The notes beneath the pieces were generated by a model, which was not told the origin of the DNA, did no database searches, and worked only from the letters and a program-made list of their open reading frames with translations. The position numbers and the translations under genes are program-made. Shown piece after piece: positions 1-4,605 of a stretch of 5,752 nt of DNA; within the stretch, counting starts at the first letter, position 1; each line of letters starts with the position of its first letter. This DNA is from Desulfurococcales archaeon ex4484_204. GTDB taxonomy: Archaea > Thermoproteota > Thermoprotei_A > Sulfolobales > NBVN01. The DNA is taken from NCBI GenBank assembly GCA_002255065.1, contig NJEF01000070.1, forward strand, positions 1 to 5,752. The letters are read 5' to 3'.

Positions 1-124
1 ATACAGTGGTTCCGCAGTTAGGGCACTTCCCCCTTATCGCCCTCCTACCGTTCTTTAATGTAACCTCCTCTGGGTTTACTAACTCAACCTTCTTCCTACA
101 TTTAACGCAGAATCCAACCACCAT
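1..124 (-). CDS. DUF5679-like small zinc-ribbon protein (partial, 3' end outside window)
   Basis: The minus strand reads MVVGFCVKCRKKVEL, then an NPEEVTLKNGR segment, then GKCPNCGTTV, and leaves the window at base 1. The two CxxC knuckles (FCVKC and KCPNC), about 25 residues apart, form a zinc ribbon. The order C-V-K-C-R-K-K, N-P-x-E-V-T-L-K-N-G-R, G-x-C-P-x-C-G-T matches DUF5679, a family of tiny (roughly 45-60 aa) archaeal and bacterial proteins of unknown function. The ATG at 124-122 is preferred because family members begin a few residues before the first CxxC and because GAGGGATC, resembling GAGGTGATC, lies 7 bases upstream. An in-frame ATG at 139-137, directly after a TAA, would add five residues and cannot be excluded. 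It diverges from ahcY. A role in nucleic-acid or protein binding is only a guess. Confidence 0.8.
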   Translation of the reverse strand, partial: MVVGFCVKCRKKVELVNPEEVTLKNGRRAIRGKCPNCGTTV

Positions 125-160
125 GCGTGGATCCCTCATTTAATAGGCTACACACTATCT

Positions 161-169
161 AATAAAAAT
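161..169 (-). promoter_or_regulatory. Probable TATA box of the zinc-ribbon gene
   Basis: On the minus strand this reads TTTTTATT. Its centre is about 26 bases before base 139 and 41 before the preferred ATG at 124. Transcription would start near 139, giving either a leaderless mRNA from the upstream ATG or a 15-base leader carrying GAGGGATC ahead of the downstream ATG. A second A/T block, ATAAAAAA at 176-183, is an alternative. Confidence 0.45.
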
Positions 170-241
170 TCTGTGTTTTTTATGGCACGTATGTTTAACT
201 ATTATTTAGATGTGTACTAACAGAAATCGTATATGGTGTGG

Positions 242-248
242 TATAAAA
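242..248 (+). promoter_or_regulatory. TATA box of ahcY
   Basis: TATAAAA, a consensus archaeal TATA element. It predicts transcription start near base 270 and a leader of about 29 bases before the TTG start at 299. No convincing purine-rich BRE is seen just upstream (TGTGG). Confidence 0.7.
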
Positions 249-273
249 CCGGGACACAACTCTATTAACTCTT

Positions 274-295
274 CCAGGGTACTGTTCCTGGTGAT
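274..295 (+). promoter_or_regulatory. ahcY leader: ribosome binding site GGTGAT with a small hairpin over it
   Basis: GGTGAT at 290-295 matches the core of the archaeal Shine-Dalgarno GGAGGTGATC and stands three bases before the TTG at 299, which fixes the start. CCAGG (274-278) is the exact reverse complement of CCTGG (287-291), so a five-pair stem (six with a G-U) and a 6-8 base loop would pair the first two bases of the ribosome site. The site is well supported; regulation by the hairpin is speculation. Confidence 0.55.
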
Positions 296-298
296 ATA

Positions 299-1552
299 TT
301 GGAATTTAAAGTTAGGGATACAGGTCTTGCCGAGAGAGGTAAAGTCCAGATAGAGTGGGCTGAGAAGCATATGCCTGTTCTTAGACGTATAATGAAGGAG
401 TTCAGGCATAGCAAGCCGTTAAAAGGTGTAAGGGTTGGAGCGGTCTTGCATGTAACTAAGGAGACCGCCATGCTCATTAAGACCCTAGCGGAGGGAGGAG
501 CTGAGGTATGGCTTGCCGGGAGCAACCCTCTTTCAACACAGGACGACGTCGCTGCTGCGTTGGCCGTAGACGGGGTCCACGTGTTTGCTTGGAGGGGTGA
601 AGGCGTTAAGGAGTACTGGTGGTGCATAGAGCAGGTAGCTAACTCTGAGCCGAACATAGTTCTCGATGACGGTGCTGACCTACATGCCTACCTACACAGT
701 AAGGGGGTCGGCATCGGCTCTAAGGTCTGGGGAGGTACTGAGGAAACCACTACCGGGGTAGTAAGGCTTAAAGCCCTTGAGGGTGAGGGTAAATTGCTCT
801 ACCCCGTCATAGCCGTTAACGACTCATTAACTAAGTACCTCTTCGATAACCGCTACGGTACCGGCCAGTCAACCATTGACGGCATACTTAGAGCTACTAA
901 TGTCTTACTAGCTGGTAAGGTAGTTGTTGTTGCAGGATATGGTTGGGTAGGTAGGGGGATCGCTATGAGGGCTAGGGGTATGGGCGCTAGAGTTATCATT
1001 ACTGAGGTCGACCCAGTGAGGGCCCTTGAAGCGGTGATGGATGGCTACGAGGTCATGCAGATGAGTAGGGCTGCGGAGGTCGGCGATATATTCATTACTG
1101 CGACAGGTAATAAGAATGTCATTACGGCCGAACACATGAAGGTAATGAAGGACGGCGCTATACTAGCGAATGCAGGGCACTTTAATGTAGAGGTTAGCGT
1201 GGCTGACTTAGAGAAGATCTCGGTGTCTAAGAGGCCCGTTAGGGATAACGTGACTGAGTACGTGTTAGGTGATGACCGCAGGCTCTACCTACTAGCTGAG
1301 GGGAGGCTCGTTAACCTCGTTGCTGCCGAGGGGCATCCTAGCGAGGTCATGGATATGAGCTTTTCTAACCAGGCCTTCGCCGTGAAGTTCATTAAGGAGA
1401 GGAGAGGTAGCTTGGAGAGAAAGGTTCTCTCCCTCCCAAGAGAGATCGATGAAGAAATAGCCCTCCACAAGCTACACTCAATGGGTATCACCATAGACTC
1501 ACTAACGGAGGTGCAGAAGAGGTACTTAAGAAGCTGGCAACTAGGTACGTAA
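299..1552 (+). CDS. ahcY: S-adenosylhomocysteine hydrolase (adenosylhomocysteinase)
   Basis: This cytosolic NAD-dependent enzyme reversibly splits S-adenosylhomocysteine into homocysteine and adenosine, removing the product inhibitor of methyltransferases in the methyl cycle. The protein has 417 residues, normal for archaeal and Thermotoga-type forms, which lack the insert and the lysine/tyrosine tail of the human enzyme. Substrate and catalytic residues are present: H51 (HVTKETA), D124 (VLDDGADLH), E149 (GGTEETTTG), K179 and D183 (NDSLTKYLFDN), H294 (NAGHFNVE) and H346 (AEGHPSEVMDMSF). The NAD-binding loop is GYGWVGRG at 213-220, followed by an acidic strand end (ITEVDP). The start is TTG, chosen because GGTGAT lies three bases upstream and the N-terminus fits the family. 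Some archaeal homologues prefer S-inosylhomocysteine, and the sequence does not decide this. It is a single-gene unit with its own TATA box and ends four bases from a convergent small frame. Confidence 0.97.
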   Translation: MEFKVRDTGLAERGKVQIEWAEKHMPVLRRIMKEFRHSKPLKGVRVGAVLHVTKETAMLIKTLAEGGAEVWLAGSNPLSTQDDVAAALAVDGVHVFAWRGEGVKEYWWCIEQVANSEPNIVLDDGADLHAYLHSKGVGIGSKVWGGTEETTTGVVRLKALEGEGKLLYPVIAVNDSLTKYLFDNRYGTGQSTIDGILRATNVLLAGKVVVVAGYGWVGRGIAMRARGMGARVIITEVDPVRALEAVMDGYEVMQMSRAAEVGDIFITATGNKNVITAEHMKVMKDGAILANAGHFNVEVSVADLEKISVSKRPVRDNVTEYVLGDDRRLYLLAEGRLVNLVAAEGHPSEVMDMSFSNQAFAVKFIKERRGSLERKVLSLPREIDEEIALHKLHSMGITIDSLTEVQKRYLRSWQLGT

Positions 1553-1556
1553 CACG

Positions 1557-1700
1557 TTAATCGCTATCGCTAGCTCTGCAAACCTTAAAACACTCTGTGA
1601 AGCAGTCAGTAAATGCCTCTCTATCAGCCTTTAATAAGCAATTATCTAAGCATACCTCCTCACAGTACACAAGCCTCGACTTAAACGTTATTACCACCAC
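1557..1700 (-). CDS. Putative small protein with twin CX3CX3C motifs
   Basis: An unrecognised minus-strand frame of 47 codons opens with GTG GTG GTA at 1700 (or 1697) and ends in TAA at 1559-1557. Six cysteines at 13, 17, 21, 33, 37 and 41 form C-X3-C-X3-C, an 11-residue linker, then C-X3-C-X3-C (YCEEVCLDNC and DCFTECFKVC). The i, i+4, i+8 spacing puts three cysteines on one face of each of two predicted helices, suggesting a helical hairpin closed by disulfides or holding metal. A TATA element with A-rich flank (AAAAGCTTATAAAA, minus strand) is centred about 25 bases before the GTGs, as expected for a leaderless archaeal mRNA. The frame neatly fills the gap between ahcY (four bases away) and the DUF2283 promoter. 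No signal peptide or membrane segment is visible. The function is unknown. The call rests on cysteine pattern, promoter position and packing, not on a known homologue. Confidence 0.6.
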   Translation of the reverse strand: MVVITFKSRLVYCEEVCLDNCLLKADREAFTDCFTECFKVCRASDSD

Positions 1701-1715
1701 TATAAGGTAAACGTG

Positions 1716-1727
1716 CTTTTTTATAAG
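1716..1727. promoter_or_regulatory. Shared palindromic TATA element between two divergent genes
   Basis: TTATAA at 1721-1726 is its own reverse complement. On the minus strand it reads TTATAAAAAAG with AAAAGC upstream, resembling BRE plus TATA, and predicts transcription start near 1697, on the GTGs of the Cys-rich frame. On the plus strand it reads TTTTTTATAAG and predicts a start near 1749, about 19 bases before the DUF2283 ATG at 1768. The plus side lacks a purine-rich BRE, so the minus direction may be stronger. Confidence 0.5.
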
Positions 1728-1767
1728 CTTTTAACCTACAACCCCTAAAAATTCTTAAGGGTGTTAA

Positions 1768-2001
1768 ATGGGTAGCAGGAATGAAGGCAGGCGTGAGTAC
1801 CTTCTAGGAGATGTAGAGCATGTCTGGTTTGAATATGACCGACAGAACGATATCCTTTACATAAACTTCGGGCTAGACATAGAGGACGCCGATGAGTCAT
1901 TCCTAACCGAGAACGACGTAGCAGTCAGGATTAAGAATAACAGGGTAGTATCATTAACGGTGTTTAACTTCTCACGTAAGATAGGGTACGAGATACAATA
2001 A
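1768..2001 (+). CDS. DUF2283 family protein
   Basis: This 77-residue protein carries the DUF2283 pattern: WFEYDRQNDILYINFG at residues 20-35 (family form: Y-D-x-x-x-D-x-L-Y-I), then an acidic stretch (DIEDADES), DVAVRIKNNRVVSLTVFNFS, and a short tail. Predicted secondary structure is mainly beta strand with one reverse turn at KNNR. DUF2283 proteins are small and of unknown biochemical role. In many genomes they sit beside a DUF4258 protein in arrangements proposed to be toxin-antitoxin-like, but no DUF4258 gene is seen here. The ATG at 1768 is supported by GGGTG at 1759-1763, five bases upstream, and by the TTATAA element at 1721-1726. The next 480 bases hold no partner gene. There is no signal peptide or membrane segment, so it is probably cytosolic. 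Family assignment is fairly sure; function is not. Confidence 0.8.
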   Translation: MGSRNEGRREYLLGDVEHVWFEYDRQNDILYINFGLDIEDADESFLTENDVAVRIKNNRVVSLTVFNFSRKIGYEIQ

Positions 2002-2023
2002 GGTTCAGTAACTAAGCAATACC

Positions 2024-2052
2024 CTACATCTATAAATATCTAAACGATGTAG
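2024..2052. repeat. Inverted repeat enclosing a TATA box
   Basis: CTACATC (2024-2030) and GATGTAG (2046-2052) are exact reverse complements separated by 15 bases that include TATAAATA (2031-2038). Placement on both sides of a TATA box resembles an operator bound by a dimeric repressor, or it may simply be a stem-loop at the 3' end of the DUF2283 transcript. Plus-strand transcription would start near 2061 and minus-strand transcription near 2009. Neither direction leads into a convincing protein gene. Confidence 0.45.
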
Positions 2053-2322
2053 CACTGTGAACATCAGTAAGTTAGGAAACACCTCCTCATGAAATAAACT
2101 AACGCTAACAAAGATATTCCAAATTCCATAATGATTAGCTACCTAGAGTTTTAGGGCTTATTAAGAATTCCTAGAAGACCAAACACGCATCTATGCAGCT
2201 ACGTGACTCTAAATAGCTATATGGGGTTTTAATAAACAGCAATAGCTATGTAAGGAAGAAGTATGTCTTTGGGTAGCTTAAGATATTTCATTCACCTCGA
2301 CAATGAGCTGTTTAATAATTAA

Positions 2323-2343
2323 TACGGAATTATACTCTCCGTA
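2323..2343. repeat. Short inverted repeat TACGGA-N9-TCCGTA
   Basis: Six-base arms (2323-2328 and 2338-2343) surround the A/T-rich loop ATTATACTC. It lies about 135 bases upstream of the adenosyltransferase frame. It could be a protein-binding site or chance. Confidence 0.3.
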
Positions 2344-2430
2344 CGCTTTAAACTATGTCAAGGTTTTGAAGGGCTTTTTAAGGCTTTGATGTTATTGACG
2401 GACCTTACTTATGAAACATTAGCCAGTATG

Positions 2431-2440
2431 GATATAGCTA
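2431..2440 (+). promoter_or_regulatory. Possible TATA box of the corrinoid adenosyltransferase gene
   Basis: GATATAGCTA is a weak TATA-like element. It would start transcription near 2461, leaving a leader of about 15-18 bases that contains GGTGGT (2465-2470), a plausible ribosome site for the presumed CTG (2479) or ACG (2476) start. CTTTTTAAGG at 2374-2383 is a competing A/T-rich candidate further upstream. Confidence 0.35.
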
Positions 2441-2464
2441 AGCTGTCTCTAAGCTAGGATACAC

Positions 2465-2470
2465 GGTGGT
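2465..2470 (+). promoter_or_regulatory. Presumed ribosome binding site GGTGGT of cobO
   Basis: GGTGGT resembles the GGTG core seen before ahcY (GGTGAT) and the DUF2283 gene (GGGTG). It ends 5 bases before ACG (2476) and 8 bases before CTG (2479). Spacing alone slightly favours ACG, while the family N-terminus fits either. It supports translation beginning before the Walker A loop rather than at the ATG at 2536. Confidence 0.4.
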
Positions 2471-2478
2471 AGACCACG

Positions 2479-3024
2479 CTGTTAGTTTTCTATGGTAAGG
2501 GTAAGGGCAAGACGACGGCTGCTGTAGGTACCGCTATGAGGGCTTTAGGGAGGGGGTGGAGGGTCTTGTTGGTTCACTTCCTTAAGCCCGCTAAGTCAGG
2601 GGAGCAGCTCCTCTTTAAGGAGCTTTCTAAGCACTCCGCTTTTAAGCATAGGTTAATGTGGCTTGCCCTAGGAACTGAGGAATTCGTTTCCGTTAATGAC
2701 TTAGGCGGTAGCGCTGCCTCTATAAACATAGCCCTCTCGTACGGGTTCTTAAAATACCTGTACCAGGACATCATTAAATCGTTTAATCCCCAGCTCGTAG
2801 TATTCGATGAACTCGGGATAGCTACTCATTTAGGGATCGTTGATGAAACCCTAGCGAGTAATGTCTTAGAACGCTTTAGCGGTAGTCTAGAAAGACACGC
2901 TATCGTTACAGGTCGCTATGTTCCTAAACCTATTAGGGACATAGCGGACTTAATTACTAAGATCAGCGAGGTTAAGCATTATTTTAAAGCCGGAATAGCT
3001 TCCATTGAAGGCCTGGATTATTAG
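2479..3024 (+). CDS. cobO: Corrinoid (cob(I)yrinic acid a,c-diamide) adenosyltransferase, CobO/BtuR type, with unusual start
   Basis: This enzyme transfers the 5'-deoxyadenosyl group of ATP to Co(I) of a corrinoid in adenosylcobalamin synthesis or salvage. Read from the CTG at 2479 the protein has 181 residues, close to the usual 170-200. Walker A is GKGKGKTT at 6-13, preceded by the hydrophobic strand LLVFY. A strand and ...HFLK follow, then Walker B LVVFDELG at about 106-113, TGRYVP at 144-149, and the family C-terminus EVKHYFKAGI...GLDY. The first ATG in frame (2536) would begin after Walker A and yield an inactive 162-residue protein. Between the in-frame TAG at 2470-2472 and Walker A there is no ATG, GTG or TTG, only ACC ACG CTG TTA. 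CTG (or ACG at 2476), behind GGTGGT at 2465-2470, is therefore the best start, but 5' truncation or a frameshift is possible. No other cobalamin gene is in view. It converges on thiI. Confidence 0.82.
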   Translation: MLVFYGKGKGKTTAAVGTAMRALGRGWRVLLVHFLKPAKSGEQLLFKELSKHSAFKHRLMWLALGTEEFVSVNDLGGSAASINIALSYGFLKYLYQDIIKSFNPQLVVFDELGIATHLGIVDETLASNVLERFSGSLERHAIVTGRYVPKPIRDIADLITKISEVKHYFKAGIASIEGLDY

Positions 3025-3052
3025 ATGGGGGGTACCCTAGTAGGAGCCGTAC

Positions 3053-4498
3053 CTAACCCTCTAAGGTCTTTAATCTACTTACCCCTCCTTTTAAGCTATA
3101 GGCTTTAAAGCCGATAGCCCTTAAAGCCCTTGCGTAAATCGTGCTAGCTACCCCCTTATCGCAATAAGTGATTATCAATCTATCAGGTGCTACTCTATTA
3201 AGAACCTCCGATACGTGTATAGCCCCTTTAGGGTGCCACCTATCGAACTCATCTCTAGGTCTTACGTCAACTAAGACAGCACCCTCTAGAACTCCGTCTA
3301 CCTCTACATCCTCGGTAAACGCCTTAATTAGAGATTTAATTTTACCTGTTTCACTAACTTTAAATTCCATTAACGCACTATATACTAAGTCTAAGACCTC
3401 CCCCAGCTTACCGATCTCCTCCTTAAGCTTGCCTTCCTTCGCTCTCGTAGCTACGGCACCTCCAGCTATTCTACATGCTTCCTTAACTCTGCTAGTTAAG
3501 CCGTATAGGCCGAGCTCCCTAATATAGCTAATTATCTCCTCCTTATCCATACCACATAGGGGTCTCAATATAGGTCTCTTTGAAACCCCTGGCAGGAGCC
3601 TCTCAACTACCTCTAAATTCTTTAGGGTTTGAGAAGATGCTTGACCTATGGACTCACCAGTTACTACAGCGTCATAGCCGTGTTCAGCTGCTACCTTCTG
3701 CGCTATGTAATGCATTGACCACCTAAGGACGACCTGGCGGTAATCCCTGCTCACTCTATTAACTATCTCAGCTATAACAGGTGTGAAGTCAATTACTAGG
3801 AACCTAGGTTCATATGGTGTAAACCAGTCGCTTAACTTCACCGCTACATCAACGGCAGCTTCAGAGCTCTCAGCTGAGCCCATATAGAGGTGTAGGAAAT
3901 CCACTTTACAGCCCCTCTTAGCTATCATCCATGATGCAAGAGTTGAGTCGTAGCCCCCCGAGAACAGCGACACCACCCTACCCTCGACACCTACCGGCAG
4001 GCCTTTAGGCCCGCTAAGACACCTATCTATGAAATAGGCTACACCACCCCTTACCTCGATCTTAACCGTTACCTCAGGGTTCTCTAAATCAACACCTGCG
4101 GAGTACGGCTTTAATGCGGCACCAACAACTGATGCTACGTCCAACGACGTAAAGCGGTGTTTGCCGCTTCTCTTAACCCTAACAGCGAACTTCCTGCCCT
4201 TAACAACATCCCTATACAGCTCCTCAGCGTGATGTGCTATATCCTTAAGGTTTCTAAACTCCCTAGGCATAACCCTGCAAACGCTGTGAATCCCGAAAAT
4301 CGTTACTAGCGAATTTATAACATCTTTATTCGCTTCAAGTAGTAGGACGCTGTTAACCCTCCTCACCTTATACTGGGTTCCTAATCGTTTAAGGACCTTA
4401 TCTATAGCCCTAAGAAGCCTCAATTCAAACCTAGGTCTAGTCCTTGACGACTTCAACGGTATTTCAGGAGCTTCCTTTACTAAGTAGTAGTAGTCCAC
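3053..4498 (-). CDS. thiI: tRNA 4-thiouridine synthase ThiI with C-terminal rhodanese domain
   Basis: ThiI adenylates uridine 8 of tRNA and inserts sulfur to form 4-thiouridine; in some organisms it also feeds sulfur to the thiamine thiazole. The 481-residue protein has the ThiI order: ferredoxin-like N-terminal domain (about 1-75), THUMP (about 76-165, with FAVRVKRSGKHRF and GPKGLPVGVEG), the ATP-binding PP-loop SLFSGGYDST at 177-186 (usual form SGGIDSP), TGESIGQASSQTL at 280-292, RPLCGMDKEEI at 312-322, and C342 (EACRIAGG) at the place of the catalytic-domain cysteine. A rhodanese domain follows from about 398, with LVDVRPRDEF and active loop CDKGVAS (C446), as in Escherichia coli ThiI. Many archaeal ThiI proteins lack this domain. 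The start is GTG, behind purine-rich GGGGAAG. It has its own TATA box at 4527-4534, so it is probably not co-transcribed with upstream hppA. It is predicted cytosolic. Confidence 0.95.
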   Translation of the reverse strand: MDYYYLVKEAPEIPLKSSRTRPRFELRLLRAIDKVLKRLGTQYKVRRVNSVLLLEANKDVINSLVTIFGIHSVCRVMPREFRNLKDIAHHAEELYRDVVKGRKFAVRVKRSGKHRFTSLDVASVVGAALKPYSAGVDLENPEVTVKIEVRGGVAYFIDRCLSGPKGLPVGVEGRVVSLFSGGYDSTLASWMIAKRGCKVDFLHLYMGSAESSEAAVDVAVKLSDWFTPYEPRFLVIDFTPVIAEIVNRVSRDYRQVVLRWSMHYIAQKVAAEHGYDAVVTGESIGQASSQTLKNLEVVERLLPGVSKRPILRPLCGMDKEEIISYIRELGLYGLTSRVKEACRIAGGAVATRAKEGKLKEEIGKLGEVLDLVYSALMEFKVSETGKIKSLIKAFTEDVEVDGVLEGAVLVDVRPRDEFDRWHPKGAIHVSEVLNRVAPDRLIITYCDKGVASTIYARALRAIGFKAYSLKGGVSRLKTLEG

Positions 4499-4526
4499 CT
4501 TCCCCTAGCTTTACACATCAGCAAGT

Positions 4527-4534
4527 CTTATATG
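4527..4534 (-). promoter_or_regulatory. TATA box of thiI
   Basis: Read on the minus strand this is CATATAAG. Its centre is about 26 bases before base 4505, which predicts a very short (about 7-base) leader, GGGGAAG, before the GTG at 4498. Its presence inside the 107-base gap to hppA argues for independent transcription of thiI. Confidence 0.6.
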
Positions 4535-4605
4535 CGTTCAGTAAGGAGTTACCAACACTTAAGGAGTGCACACAGGATGCTTACATCTCTTGCGTAACAA
4601 CCCGC

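Larger units (their letters stand above)
2002..2478. other. Long spacer without a credible protein gene
   Basis: All six frames here are broken into pieces of about 26 codons or fewer, with no conserved-looking protein and no tRNA-like B box. The stretch is A/T-rich compared with its neighbours. It holds two short inverted repeats (2024-2052 and 2323-2343), a good TATAAATA at 2031-2038, a repeated AATAGCTAT (2212-2220 and 2241-2249), and the presumed promoter of the corrinoid adenosyltransferase gene near its right end. It could hide a non-coding RNA or the remains of a decayed gene. Neither can be shown from this sequence. Confidence 0.5.

Noticed and set aside
265..657. Minus-strand open frame of 130 codons
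   Set aside because: It overlaps the 5' part of ahcY and its leader in antisense; composition is that of a shadow frame and it has no promoter.
1717..1722. T6 run as an oligo-T terminator for ahcY
   Set aside because: It is 165 bases past the ahcY stop and is explained by the A-rich side of the minus-strand TATA element.
2064..2129. Minus-strand frame of 21 codons (MEFGISLLALVYFMRR...), hydrophobic
   Set aside because: There is no TATA box or ribosome site at the right distance upstream and it is short enough to be chance.
2212..2249. AATAGCTAT repeated twice
   Set aside because: A nine-base repeat with a self-complementary core in A/T-rich sequence, only two copies; not a CRISPR array or a convincing operator.
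2263..2322. Plus-strand frame of 19 codons (MSLGSLRYFIHLDNELFNN) behind AAGGAAG
   Set aside because: It is too short to judge; the purine stretch is a weak ribosome site and nothing else supports it.
2389..2478. Readthrough of two TAG codons (for example pyrrolysine) giving cobO an N-terminal extension
   Set aside because: TAG is used as the normal stop of cobO, thiI and hppA in this window, and CobO proteins need no such extension. Non-standard initiation or damage is simpler.
2002..2478. Cobalamin riboswitch or tRNA upstream of cobO
   Set aside because: No B12-box-like consensus, tRNA B box (GGTTCRANTCC) or cloverleaf-sized GC-rich stem was seen in this A/T-rich spacer.
3168..3527. Plus-strand open frame of 119 codons
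   Set aside because: It is antisense to the rhodanese and C-terminal part of thiI, is Ser/Thr/Leu-rich, and has no recognisable domain.
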